Position numbers and translations under genes: made by a program. From Saksenaea vasiformis B4078 (lineage: Eukaryota > Mucoromycota > Mucoromycetes > Mucorales > Saksenaeaceae), in the NCBI GenBank assembly GCA_000697055.1, contig JNDT01001703.1:1-42169 (forward strand): DNA of 42,169 nucleotides. The letters run 5' to 3'. This document shows positions 11,376 to 23,713 of this stretch, one piece after another. Positions within the stretch are counted from its first letter, which is position 1. Each line of letters opens with the position of its first letter. The notes under the pieces were generated by a model. That model saw only the letters and a program-made list of their open reading frames with translations, made no database searches and was not told the origin of the DNA.

Positions 11376-12687
11376 ATGTACTCTTTTGAGTCAAACGTTG
11401 CTGTTATTACGGGCGGCAGCCGTGGCATTGGAAAAGAAGTGGCAGAAGCGCTTGTTGAGCGAGGAGCAAAGGTCGCCATTGGTGACTTGTTGGACGACGA
11501 AGGACAATCTGTCGTGGATGCATTGAACGAAAGGTATACACAAGTGGAATCTGGCCATTTTCTAGAAACTCATGTTGCCGCTCTAGAGCGCAAGCAAAAG
11601 TAGCCATCTACCAGCGAACAGACGTTACCAAGTATGCGGATATTATTCGTCTATTTGAGGTCGCCTTTCATGCATTTGGTGCTGTTAATGTATGCTACAT
11701 TGCCCACATTGTGTGGTGACTCAAAACAAAGTGTAGATTGCCATTTGTAACGCGGGTGTTGCCAAAAACGCAAATGCCTTGATAACCCCCCTGGATGGTA
11801 AGAAATGAGCCGCTGCACAAATTGTTTGCTGAATGCCTAAAACAAAAAAAAAAGATGACAATGAAATGAGGCTCTTTGAAATCAATACGGGTGGTGTAAT
11901 CAAAAGCAACAAAGTGGCTATGCGATACATGATCAAAAACGGTGGTGTCATTATCAATACAGCTTCGATTGCAGGCTTGTATGCTCTGGAGTAAGCCCAT
12001 TGAATAAGGCTATTGGCTCGATGTGTAATCAATGGATTAGTGGCATCAATGCATATAACGCAACCAAACATGCTGTGGTGGGCTGGACACGCTCCTTGGG
12101 AAACTTGGAACGCGTTGCCAATATACGTGTCATGGCCGGTAAAAGAAGGATGAAAACAGCAAAATGACCCAGCTAATGCTAAGTATCATAGTGTGTCCCT
12201 ACTGGGTAGGTACGTTGCAGAAGACTTCCCTTTTTTTTTTGCTATGCTTACATGAGATGTTTATGATAGAGACGCCACTGCTCAAAGAACCGGGCCTAAA
12301 GATGGATGATGCACGCCAGGTTATTCTTGACGCCACACCGAAAGCCACGATGAAGACTGTAGTGGATGCATTCATTCAATGCATCACAGACGGCAAAGGA
12401 GGTACATTATCTCGCTCTCTCTTTCGTTCTCTTGTATTTATTTCTTGTTGGAATAGGTGATCTTGTTATGGCGCTTCCCGACGGTGTTCATGAATCGCCA
12501 ATGCTTCCTGTACATGGTAAGACCATTGAAGCAGTCAAGCGGCCTACTGATTAATAAGTATCTTATCTTGACAGAATGTTTTTTTAATGCTGAAGTCATT
12601 GAGCTCATGAAAAAGTACGATGAACATCTTGTTGCTGTTACAAGACAGGAGTTACATGAAGCCATAGCGAGAGATCACAAACTATAA
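11376..12687 (+). CDS. Classical short-chain dehydrogenase/reductase (15-PGDH-like)
   Basis: Nine exons close in frame: 11376-11533, 11587-11689, 11737-11797, 11855-11990, 12041-12138, 12192-12209, 12270-12401, 12457-12516 and 12575-12687, giving 292 residues. The Rossmann NAD(P) site is TGGSRGIG (residues 13-20); GDLLDDEG gives an acidic residue after beta-2, which favours NAD(H). NAG (from ICNAGVAKN) and NTASIAG (catalytic Ser) follow, and YNATK supplies the catalytic Tyr and Lys. WVETPLL is the substrate-loop start. The C-terminal extension of about 60 residues resembles fungal 15-hydroxyprostaglandin-dehydrogenase-like enzymes. The substrate cannot be told from sequence. Exon 6 is only 18 nt. 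The gene stands alone on its strand. Confidence 0.92.
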
Positions 12688-14064
12688 ATAAATAAGCTGG
12701 TTTCGAACGTTACTTGATCAGTTAAGGCAACTTTGGATATCATCATTTGACAGGATAGGATGGTTACTACCGCAGCAAGCACTCCTCATCATTCTTCCCC
12801 TAGCTTGGTACAGTACAACAAGCATCTGTTACCTTAAAATTGACTAGTACTGCCATCCCATAAAAAATGACTCCTCTACTGGAAATTAGTCCATCGGCTT
12901 CATCTCTTTTCTTGTGTCACTTTACACAGCATGACTAAGATGAAGGTGACACGAGATGAATATAATCCCCACACTCGAAAGTAGGACTGCCTGGGATAGG
13001 GCAGAACATGTTAGTCGCTCCTTTTTTTTATTTATTTTCGGTACTATCTCGATAAGGAATGGGCGATGACTCACATTCTTACACAGCCGCATATCATCGT
13101 TAAAAACCTTATATTCAAAGCACATTGCAATTAAACGGATTGCGGCACATTCTGATGGTGTTTACGATTACGAATATACGGTTACAAATTGAATTTTACT
13201 GTTTATTGGAACAACTTTTTTACGCTACTCTAAATAAACTATGCGTTCATGAAGAACCGAGTTTGCGCTAAGGAAATAATTGAATATGCGGTCATTAGTT
13301 TACGAATTGGCGACAAAATAATACCGTACTTAAATCAACTTGATCCCCAGATGGACGCATGATTTATTGGAGCAGCATAAAAAATTGTTTACTGTTAGTA
13401 AATGGAAGATGCCTTGATGTCGTTTTACTCGCCCGGAAGGTAAGCAGGCCTACAGGCTTGGGCCAGTCCCGCATCTGAGTCGGTGGGGCCAGCATAGGGG
13501 TTGCTTCTGGCGACGACGGCCAGCGACAAGGAAGTACGCCGTGCATAGGACTTGAAGCGATGCAAAAGTCTGGCGAAGTTCTGTTGTCGAAGTTGGATAA
13601 GGTAGCGTCCTATAATGCTTGCTCACCTGTTGGTGAACAAGGAGCTACACCACAGCCAGAACGGTTCGGGACAGAGATTATACAGGCTAAAAGATAGCCA
13701 AAAAGACATGAATAATCATGTATGTATATAAATTGACATCCTTACCGGTGATGTGTCTTTTTTTGAAAAACAGAGCCGAAGAAAAAAAAAGAGGAAATTC
13801 GTGTGTTCCTTTAAGTATGGATTATTTTGGGTGGAACCTGTCCTTATCATGAGATTTTTACTGCTTTCCGATGGGATGCTGGGAATCCATCACTGAAGTA
13901 CATCAATGCAAAAACGAAGTTACCCAGATGCGAACTATTCCTAGGATTGGTGCAGAATAAACCACTTCTCGCCGCAAAGTTGCATCACTTTCCAGTGCAA
14001 AACGCACTTCGGCTTGAGCCTAAAAGGGCATCGAGTTGACGGAAATCATTTTCTAAATTGAATT
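12688..14064. other. Intergenic region with an unexplained GC-richer island
   Basis: About 1.4 kb between convergent gene ends. The block 13420-13570 is clearly GC-richer than its flanks and is open on the minus strand (13364-13546) and partly on the plus strand. The block 13827-14039 is open on the plus strand. None of these frames shows a domain I know, and no splice chain links them. They could be remnants of a mobile element or a structured RNA. Confidence 0.45.
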
Positions 14065-17000
14065 TTATTCATTCTTTTCCTCTTCGGTTGTGGTTGCTGT
14101 AAGCATGGCCATCATGGCAGGATTGATTGCGATACTTTTAGTGCAATCCGACGTTTTGTAGATACCAACGAGTCGATCTGCCAACTCGAACATGTTGTTG
14201 CGTAGACTGATGATCACAAACTGGGCATTCTTTGTTCGTTCTGCAATATAATTAGCGACAATGGATACGTTGCGGAAATCAAGAGCAGCGTCGATTTCGT
14301 CCATAACATAAAGTGGTGTTGGCTTGAAATGATGTAGTGCAAAGACCAGCGCCAAAGAACTCAAAGTCTAGATTATTTTCATCGCCGTGAGTGTTTTCCC
14401 CCGACAGACACGAAAAGTAAAATTTACCTTCTCACCACCGGATAAATTGGAGATATTTTTCCAACTCTTTTTGGGGGGCATGACGCTGAACACAATACCC
14501 TCGGAAAACGGATCCAGACTATCTACCAGTTCAAGTTCCGCGTTACCACCCATGGTGATCATCTAGATAGAGTTTATCGATTAGCAAAAAGAAGAGTCAC
14601 CCGCAAAACCAACGTTACCTGGTACATCTCTTTGAGCTTCTGGGAAATGATATTAAATCCATGCATGAATTCGTCTAACCGTTTTTTCCGGAAGGTCTCC
14701 ACTTCGTTTTTGACTTCATCACGCTGTGCTGTCACTTCATTCAAATCCTTCAAACGTTCATTGTATTCTGCCTCACGCCGGCGGTACTCTTCCAGCACAG
14801 AAAGGTTGGGTTTTGCATTTTGTACAAAGGCTACACGATGCTTCTATCAATGTCTCTGCTGCACTTTTTCTTTACTTACCTTCGAGTTCGGCGATTTCCG
14901 CCTTGATCGCTTGTTTTGCGGTTTGCAGTTCAATGAGTGCTTCTTTATCAAAATCTGGGAGCACGAGCTCTTCGGGTGTTTCGTTCCTGTTACCACAATT
15001 TCAAAGTAAATCGGTTTTGCTCCTTCTCCATTTTAACGTACCGGACTTTTTGAAGAGTCAATTTAGATCGCTGCTCTTTCCAATGGACCGCTTTCTTTTG
15101 GTTATCAACCAAGGTACGTCGGTAGTCAACCAGTTTGTTCTCGATATCCACCTGACAAGAGGAGAAATCAGAAACAGATGCACGTTAGATTTTTCCCTTT
15201 CTTACTTTTGATTGGCGAAGCTTGTTAATCGCTTCCTTCCTCTGGTCCAGTTCAGAGCGGATTTCGTTCATTGCTTTTTTCTTGGTATCCGTGTTCTGTT
15301 TTGTGTCGTTTAGTAAAATAAATAAAAAAAGGCAGCTGTTTTCAATGGATCTCGTTACCTTTTTCGCCTCGTCCACTTTCTCTAGCAATTCTGCAGCTTC
15401 TTTCGCTTTATTCGCAAAGTCCTGCTCTATTTTCTTGAGATCTTCTTCCATTTTTTCGGTTTCCTTCTCCGTCTTCTTGATCGATGCTTCAAACTTGGTG
15501 ACGTCTTTTTCCGCCTTGGTCTTAGCAACCATGTTTTTCGTGATTTTCTTGTTCACGTTCTCCATCTTCTTTCGCACGTCGTCTACAACCGTCTTTTGTA
15601 TACGCAGGTCCATACCACCAGCCCCCATGATATCTTGATGCAGTGATCGGATGGTCTCCTCGATCTCAGCAGTCTCTGCTTTAAGGCTTTTCATTTCTTC
15701 CTGTAGACCTTCTATTTCCTTCTGGATCTCATCGTGCCGTTGGATATCCGCTGGACTTGGCTTTGTCTGAGCACTAAGCAAAGTAGTTTAGATCACCCAT
15801 ACAATAAATAATCTTTCGACTTACTTGAGCTGTTCCAGTCGCTTTTTCTCGTCCCCTACTTGCTTTTCTAAACTGCGCAGATCCATTTGTAATTTCTCCA
15901 AAGCCATCTCTTTCCGTGGAAGCATGTCTTTTGTTTCACGAAAGGCCAGCTCAGCAGCGCGTTTTTCTCCAATAATCGCTTGAAGTCCAGCTTCCAGCTT
16001 ATCACGTTCTCTCTCCAACTTGGCAACTGTTTCTGCACTGACTTCTTCTCCTTTGAACTTTGAATCCATTGCACCTCGCAACGGTCGGTTGCCACCTCCC
16101 GTCATCGCACCAGATCTCTCAATGAGTTTTCCGTCCAACGTCACGACTCTCCATCGCTTTCTACCAAAAGCAATTCGATTTGCTTGCTGCAAGTTTTCGG
16201 CAACGAGTGTGTCTTTTAAAACGCTATAAAACGCGGGTAAAAAGCGGTCGCTCTTTGGCCGAATGAGATCGAACAGTCGAGGAACGTTCTCTGGCGTTTC
16301 AATAGGTCGCAGATTCTTGTTTCGCAGCTGGTTCAAGATGGTAAACACACCTCTACCCAAATTATTTTTTCGAAGGTATTCAACGCAAGCTTGTCCAGCC
16401 TCAACAGAATCCACAACAATATTATCCAGTGCCGGACACGCTGTGGAGATAGCAACGTCGTATTTATCATCAATCACGCCAAGATTACCCAAACGATCCT
16501 ATTTGATTTTTTTTTCTCCCGTCAGTACGCTGGCCCACTTTTCCCCTTTGAAACACGTACATAGATGCCTTTAATCCGTCCAGAATCACGCATACGCAAA
16601 AGACTGTTCAAGACTTTACCACGGGATTGCGACTGTTGTAATGACACCTTGGCTTCGTCCGCTTTCTGCCGCGCGGTACTCAACTGGCTGCGATGATTTG
16701 CCTCATCTTCTTTTGCTTTCTGAAGATAGCTCTGTTTTAACAATAGAGCTCACATCGCTCTAGACACTTGCCTCGAGGTTTTCTTCAATCTCGGTGAGTT
16801 CCGAACGTAGCTTTTCGATCTCTGCAGGAAGAGGTTCACTTTCGGCAAGCTAGCGAGAGGTCAAGTTAAGGTCACGATGTTTCCTTCAGAGAAACGAACC
16901 TTTTTGCTATAGGTCTCTTCAATAGCGGCTAAACGTTTTTCTGCCTCTTCCACAGCTCTTGTCCCTGACGAGATCCGCTCAGCAAGAATTTCCTTTTCCG

Positions 17001-19133
17001 AGCTTTTCACGTCAATAGCTTTCTTTTTGGCGTTAATTTTTTCTGTCCATGGTGCTAGTTTCTTTTGATGCTCTTCGATTTGTGCTAGATAACCATCGGT
17101 CTTTCCCTTGAGTTCCTGGTTAATCTCCTCCAACTTTTTCTCTTCCTCCTTCAGCTGTTTTTCCAGTTTTTCTAGATCTGTCTTGCGCGTATCCCACTCA
17201 TCTTGGTTCTGCTTGATCGCAGCGTGAGCAGTCGTCAATGCTTCTCGATCCTATTGCAGAATGAGTGGAAATCTTTCCTTTCATCCATCCTGCTTATTTA
17301 CCGATTCAATGGATGATTTGGATTTTTGTAGTTTGTTGGTGAGATGATCTTTTTGTTCCCTTAATCGCACTTCTTCTTTTTCGAATTTGGAATGATTTTT
17401 CGTCAACTTATCCGTCTCAATTCCTAACGCCTATAGAAGTAACGCTGTTACTTTTTCCTGAACACGCTAGAAGCTTCCTTTTTCTTACTTCATACTCTTT
17501 AACCGCTTCTTGATAAGATACGTCCATCGTCTTGATCTCCTTCTCAATTTCCTCATGCTTCACTGCCTCCTCCTTTAGTTTGACATCCAACTCTTCCTAC
17601 ACGCAATAAAACATGAGTGAGTCAGGCATTAAAGTAGGAAGCTAGCATACCAAAGCTTTCTCAGCAACTTCAACGTTAGTCTCGGCCTCGCTCAAGTAGA
17701 TCTGGTAAAGTTCATTTTTCCGTCTCGCTAACTCATTCTCATTCTCAAGGTAGGTCTCCGCTTCCTCTTTTTTATCCTAGTGTAAGCAAAGGAATGAACA
17801 AATGTTCACCGTGCTGGCCATACTTCCGACTTTTTTCTTTTTTTTTACCTGTAGACTGTCTTTTTCTTTCGCCACGTACCGGACACGATTCAATTTTTCG
17901 ATTCTTTCCTCGTTCAGCACTTCCAGACGACTATTTGCCTCCTCAATGGGTGCTTTATATCCCGAAGTACCGATGATATCCTCCAAATACTCCAATAAAC
18001 CGTCGTCGTTCTCGTCCCTTGCTTTCGGTTTCATCAACGCAATAGACTCTACCTCACCCTAGAAAGCGTTAGGATAGAGATGATGATTATTTTGTGTTAC
18101 TTACTTGCAGAATAAGGAAACGTTTGTGGTCCAGATCAATGCCTCTAGCTCGTAGTAGCGTCGTCACTTCGGCAAAACTGCTGGTCTTATCGTTAATGTA
18201 GTATTTGCTGCTGTTTCCGCGGTAGGCGTATCTGGCGATCTTCAAATTGGAATTTGGTACTACTTGAAACGTAGCAGGATCATCCTATCCATAACCCGTC
18301 AATCGCCTACTATGTTTCTTATAGGGTCTCTCGTACCCCGTCAACGATTTCTTGGAAATGGACTTCGACAGAGCACGATTCGCAATTTGGATGCTTGGCT
18401 GAGTTATGAATCAATTCAGACAGTTTTCCCTGACGCATCTTGTTGGCTCTGTAACCAAATACGAACAGCAAAGAATCGATAACGTTGGATTTGCCCGAAC
18501 CGTTCGGTCCAACAACTATAGAAAGAGGTTAGTTATTTCAATGCCCATTTCATCCCGTTCAATTTTTTTGTCGATACACACTTGCGCTAAAAGACTGGGG
18601 AAATAATAAGTCAGTTGAGAAAATCTACGACCAAGGCAAACCTTGTGAAAAGGGCCGATGACTTGGCGCCCTGCATAGGACTTGAAATTGTTGAGCACCA
18701 TCTTTGTAATGACAAGACGGGGTGCTTTTCCTGCTGGTTGTGTGGATGGATGAGCTGGAAGATCCCGACTGCTACTACTACTCTTCTCATGTTCTAATGA
18801 AAATGAAACGCGACGATCGGTTCCCGATGACAGTTGTTGTGCTCGTGTCTGTTTGATCGCCGGAGGGGGATTAACTTCTATCGATTGGGAATTATTGGCA
18901 TTTTCCTTTTCCTCGGTCACAGATTCATCCATTGGGGTCGTTGAAGACGGTGCTGCTGCGTCGCCATGGTCAGTCAATGGGATTGGATCGCTCTGTGCCT
19001 GACGTTCAGGTTCAGGCTCTTTATTCGGATTGCTGGTCTCCGCTGAGTGGTCGCTCGTTTTTTGTGCTACCGTCCGATCGTCTTGCGATGCGTCGACATG
19101 CCGTCTTTTACGTGGGCGCGGTTTTGTGGTCAT
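14065..19133 (-). CDS. SMC4: Condensin subunit SMC4
   Basis: About 19 exons encode roughly 1,350-1,400 residues. The N-terminal 150 residues are disordered and charged. The head begins LVITKMVLNNFKSYAGRQVI with Walker A GPNGSGKSN (exon starting near 18516). The Q-loop region FLILQGEVESIALMKPKA is characteristic of SMC4. Long coiled-coil exons flank the hinge (around 16492-15821, GVFTILNQLRNKNL region). The C-terminal head has the ABC signature LSGGEK (just before the intron at 14427) and Walker B YVMDEIDAALD. SMC4 pairs with SMC2 in condensin to compact mitotic chromosomes. Notable structure: a 14 nt exon at 18594-18581 and a GC-AG intron at 16771-16732. I did not verify every internal exon edge. 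It is divergent from the F-BAR gene over 155 bp. Confidence 0.96.
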
Positions 19134-19288
19134 GATCGCGAAAAAGGGATAAAGAAAGGGACGCCAACGCGTGCCTTAGCAAAACCGTCACGTATTGCCT
19201 TTCTTGGAGAGCGCGGATTGACCTCAAAAAGGTTTATTCATGCTTTCCTTTTTCTTTCTTTTTTTTCACTTTGTCTTTTTTACTCGTC
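19134..19288. promoter_or_regulatory. Bidirectional promoter with MCB- and SCB-like sites
   Basis: Only 155 bp separates the SMC4 and F-BAR start codons. It contains ACGCGT (19167-19172), the palindromic MluI cell-cycle box bound by MBF, and CGCGAAA (19137-19143), a match to the Swi4/SBF box, beginning three bases upstream of the SMC4 ATG. Both kinds of site drive G1/S transcription in other fungi. Confidence 0.55.
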
Positions 19289-21453
19289 ATGACGGAAATC
19301 GCACAACCAACGACCAAGTTGTTTGCCAACAATTTTTGGGTAATAACAAGAAACGCTTTGATCCTATTTCCGATAGCTAGTTCTATAGGGAAAGGACGAC
19401 GTTGGTTACGACGTACTGACATCGAAAATGAACAGTACCAAGAAGACGTATGAAGAACTCAAAGCGTTTTATAACCTCAGGTATAAAAAGCAAAGTTCCA
19501 TGTAGTGTTCCTAATTTCTTTTAGGGCATCGCTTCATGAAGACTTTGGTAAAAAACTGTTGAGGCACGTGAAAACAGAACTGGGTCGTGAAGAGACAGGG
19601 TACGTTCTAGTATGTGTTTGGGATGGGAAAAAAAAATAGTTAACGCAGTAATAGCACACTGCGCGCCCTCCTTGTCTCGGCACACAGAGAACTTGAGCAA
19701 ACGGCGATGGCCAACATTGAGCTAGCTCAGAAAATACGTACGCATTTGGAACTTGCCCTCGATAATTTTATACTGGAGCAAAAAGACAAACGCAAGCTCG
19801 TAAGTAATATTTTTTTAAAAGAATGGTTTGTTTGTAACACATAGAGAAAGACACAAACCAACATTGAAAAAGCACATCGAAACAAAAAGCTTCATGCAAG
19901 CTATGTGGCCAAGGTGACAGAAAAAAAAACCAAGCTATGTTATTGGATTACTAAATAGAGTAACATAGGCCAAAGAAAAATACGAAACCGAGTACGCTAA
20001 ACAGCTGATGCTGGAAAGTCAACTACCGAGTGCAGGTGCACGTGAAGCAGAACGACTACGACAGAAGCTGGAACGGACACAGCAGGAAATTAAGACGTTG
20101 GATCATGAGTACAAAAACGCCTGTGTCAAACTAACAGAAGCAACGATGGTTTGGAACAATGGATGGAAACATGCATGCGACGTAGGCTACCAGCTTTATG
20201 GATTTCTATCTACTGATACCACTATATCAAACAGACATATCAATCCATGGAGCAAAAACGTATAGAGTTCATTCATCATAGTTTGAGTGTCTACGTTAAT
20301 CTTTTATCCACAGCAACAAGCCAAGACCAAGAAGTAAGTAGGTTGAGACGAATCAGCTTATCTTTTACGTACTTAACCCTTGTTGATGTTAAGTCATACG
20401 AACGATTTTGGAAGGCGTTGGATCAATGCCACCCCGAGAAAGACATTGAAACTTTTGTCGACGAAAAAGGGACAGGCCCCATGATACCAGGTACGATCAT
20501 ATTGTGTATATGACAAACGTTTCGCTCATGGTCTATCACGAAGAACCGCCTGAATATGTCCATTATCTGGACGATCCAGCAAAAACCTTGCCAAAATATC
20601 AGGTGGCCGATTTTTCTTCGACTGAACCTGTAGAGACAGCCAAAGCCAAGGTCGGAAGGGTACCACCATCGACAAAACACAGGGTGGTAAGTGCAAAGAC
20701 TCTACCAAAGCTGGTAGAACAACACAAAACCATCGCCTGTCAGCCATCTACTACGACTACTTTGAACAGCATGAAGACAAGCCAGGGACGAACAGCAAGA
20801 ACCAGTGGATCGGAGAATACGGTCTTGCAACCTCCCGTATTTAGAGCTCAGCCAGAAGTAGCCGTCCCGATGGACACTCCTGACGAAATCATCGATCCAC
20901 GGGCAAAGGTCGTATTTTCTGTTGGCAGCAACATGTTCCATGTCAGTCCGGAAGAGCACAAGCCTACACGCTCCATGTCGATGCGCAAAGATAATATAGA
21001 GAAAGCATGTGATATTTCCGTTAGAGATCTGTTAGATCAAATTCGGACTGAACCTACTGAACGTATGGAACGTGCAAATACAGTTCAACAAAGGCCAAAA
21101 ACAAATGAACGCACAGCAGAGGCTATACTGGCTTGGGGTATGTACGACAAAAGTGACGAGTGTTTGGAAGATGACTGACATGGATTCATGGCTGTATCTA
21201 AGCACGAGCCTTGTATGATTGCGCTGGTGCTCTACCTAACGAGCTAGCATTTACCCAAGGTACTTGGCTCGCTGTTGTCCATATGGGCCGTAATGGTCTG
21301 TGGTGGGCCTACCGATGGGACGAAGAAACTTCCACATTAAGTGAGAAAGGAGGATACGTCAATAGTACGTATTTGGAAGTCTTTCGGTGGCAATATGATG
21401 TACCTCATCTTAAAGATGCACACGTTCCGATGACAAATGTCTTGTTACAATAA
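19289..21453 (+). CDS. F-BAR and SH3 domain protein, Cdc15/Imp2/Hof1-like
   Basis: Ten exons close in frame: 19289-19339, 19389-19480, 19525-19599, 19688-19799, 19845-19913, 19969-20181, 20235-20333, 20394-20490, 20544-21137 and 21203-21453, giving 550 residues. The F-BAR domain (about residues 10-265) opens with FANNFWGKDDVGYDVL, the conserved start of the Cdc15/PSTPIP group, and is rich in coiled coil. A disordered Ser/Thr/Pro linker follows. The SH3 domain at the C terminus starts ARALYDC and has the WW-type motif GLWWAYRW; the usual ALYDY Tyr is Cys here. It lacks a RhoGAP. Relatives bend membranes at the cytokinetic ring and link it to actin and formins; in coenocytic fungi septa are rare, so the site of action (septa, sporangiospore cleavage, endocytosis) is open. 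Confidence 0.9.
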
Positions 21454-22101
21454 GAATAATGATTGGTTCAGAATTATATCTACATAGTAGTGAACCTCTG
21501 TGATGCTCTGAAGATAGATTATGTTATCTAAAATAAAGATAAATCTGATAACGGGGCGTGATACACAACAAGCTTTTGATTTCTCAAAAAGTGTCGCCCG
21601 GTGAAGGCATTAAGCTATACACTAGTCTATCCCGGAACGTGTAACTTGGTTCAGGACATATGTATGTAACTGATATCAGACGTTGCATTGTTTCAGCTTC
21701 CATGCATAGCATATCAATCCACTGCTGACCCGTTTAATACCAGAATAATATTTTGCACCTGTCCCACTGTGCCTAAACGGGGGCACCATCCTATACACCA
21801 AAGGCATAACAATACTATTATTTCACTTGCTATGAATGAACGCTTTTCATGCTTAATAACATTTATTGGTTTAACCTGTGTTAGTAGTGATTGGTGGTCA
21901 CAGTTGCACTGTGCAGCAGCTTGCACAGATTCTAGCGCTTTCTGCCCGAATGTGCGGCGGAGTTTGTGGTTTGTCGGTAACTCAAAAGTCCGGACCGCAC
22001 AGAACCGCTCTCACTCTTCGCATTCGGTTGGGCCAACTTCGCGATTACCATGGAAAAAGTAGCCAAACGTAACGCTCTCTCTCTTTCCTTTGAACGCACA
22101 G
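21454..22101. other. Intergenic: 3' flank of the F-BAR gene and promoter of RPL20
   Basis: About 650 bp. The 60 bp before the eL20 start are pyrimidine-rich (ctctctctctttcc near 22075-22090), usual for ribosomal protein promoters. An open frame at 21688-22062 has no protein features. Confidence 0.6.
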
Positions 22102-23101
22102 ATGGCTAGAGTGAGTATCATTGCTTCACCTTCACTTCGTTTCTCTCTCTTGGATCAACGAACAACCAACGACGTGGATAACACGAATTCAAAAAAGAAC
22201 GAATTGAAACGATGGATTGCTTGACATCCATCCATCCATCCAACCTGGTATCCATCCATCACCGTCACCAGCACGGATTAAAAAGAAAAAGCACCACATG
22301 ATTGACACTGAAAACGAGTATGAGGAGACAAAAGCGACTATCGAACCTATTTTTTTTTGTCACTATGAGCCAAGAGAGGGGAATGAAGTGTACACTTGAT
22401 GAAACAGAGACCATGGACTAATCTATCGTTTCTCTTTTATTGCCATCAGTTCCACGAGTATCAGGTAAGGCAAACGAAAAAAAAAAAAGACAGCCGATGG
22501 CATGGGTTAGTAACATGTGCAATGATTTTCTTTTAGGTGGTTGGTCGCAAGCTTCCTTCCGACAAGGAGACTTCCCCCAAGCTTTACCGCATGCGCATCT
22601 TTGCTCCCAACGATGTTGTTGCCAAGTCCCGTTTCTGGTACTTCTTGAAGAAGCTCCGCAAGGTCAAGAAGGCTGCTGGTGAGATCGTCTCGATCAACAA
22701 GGTAATTGTTTTGGCTAAATGAATGAGAATAAAAGAGAAGCTCACCGTTTTCTTTTCATTAGATCGCCGAGAAGCGTCCTGAGCAGATCAAGAACTTTGG
22801 TATCTGGCTCCGTTATGACTCGCGCTCCGGTACCCACAACATGTACAAGGAGTACCGTGGTATGTCCCGTGTTGAGGTTGTTGAGACCTGCTACCAGGAT
22901 ATGGCCGCTCGTCACCGTGCCCGTTTCGGCTCCATCCAGATCATCCGTGTTGCGGAGATCCAGACCGGTGATATCCGTCGCCAGTACATCAAGCAGCTCA
23001 TCACTCCCAAGCTTGCTTTCCCCTTGCCCCACCGCGTCCAGCGTGCCGAGAAGGGTCGCCGCACTTTGTACCAGGCTTACAGACCTTCCACTTTCTACTA
23101 A
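22102..23101 (+). CDS. RPL20: 60S ribosomal protein eL20 (L18a)
   Basis: Four exons: 22102-22110, 22450-22464, 22537-22701 and 22763-23101, giving 175 residues, the family length. The first exon codes only MAR and the second only FHEYQ. The start [20 protein letters not shown] matches the eL20 N terminus, and the protein ends YRPSTFY as in yeast and animals. Codon choice is strongly C-ending and CGT-rich (for example in [11 protein letters not shown]), unlike neighbours, as expected for a highly expressed gene. The first intron is about 340 bp, six times longer than is usual in this window. Confidence 0.97.
22230..22264. repeat. (CATC)n-type repeat inside RPL20 intron 1
   Basis: Four head-to-tail catc units near 22230-22242 and a second short cluster after 22251 lie in the long first intron of RPL20. 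No guide-like or structured RNA was recognised around them. Confidence 0.7.
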
Positions 23102-23713
23102 GTCTTTCTTTTCTTTTTCTGAAGCTCCCCACCTTTTTCTGTTCTTTGCGAGGGCATGAATAAAACGTGTGAAAATGAGAGCAGGGTGGCGAAGTAAAGA
23201 ATCATGCCTTTTTTAGTGAATGCATGCTTGTTACGCTGAGATGGTATTTCTCTCTTTTTTTTATTGTGCCATTCATGGATGACGCAATGTTATATTCGAA
23301 TGAGATAAATTTATGCGAATAGCATAAGACGTTCCAGTCAGTCCAGCAAATAGTAGTAATAGCAGTAGTAGTAGTAGCGCCACCGTACAGTTAATACTTG
23401 CCACAGAGAGGGGTGGGTCCTGGTCGGTGCAACATAAGGATAATGTTGTCCTCGTTAATGACTTACTGAGAGGATTTACTTCCATGCTGCCTTTTCGGCA
23501 GGGTGACCATAATGCGCAAAGAAACATGATCACACGCTGCAACCCAATGCCGATTTGGCGCAAGAACTAGATTTAATCATGTTAGTGCTCTTACCAGTGA
23601 GTCATTCTATCTAACTGTGTCACCAATTTTTTGATCGGCGATGAGACAACTTGTTTTAAATTGCCAAACACGCGGGAGGCGAAGCAATCTATTTCTTTCG
23701 CGCATTTTCCTTC
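23102..23713. other. Intergenic between RPL20 and the first UPF0643 gene
   Basis: About 600 bp. It contains a short AGT/AGC triplet run (23348-23377). No supported gene. Confidence 0.55.

Noticed and set aside
12690..12720. tRNA T-loop-like GGTTTCGAAC
   Set aside because: No acceptor stem, anticodon arm or D-loop could be built around it.
22226..22264. Clustered CATC units as a CRISPR-like array
   Set aside because: They are simple 4 bp tandem repeats in an intron, with no spacers.
22111..22449. C/D-box snoRNA in RPL20 intron 1 (a TGATGA motif near the 3' end)
   Set aside because: No CTGA box lies at a proper distance downstream and there is no terminal stem.
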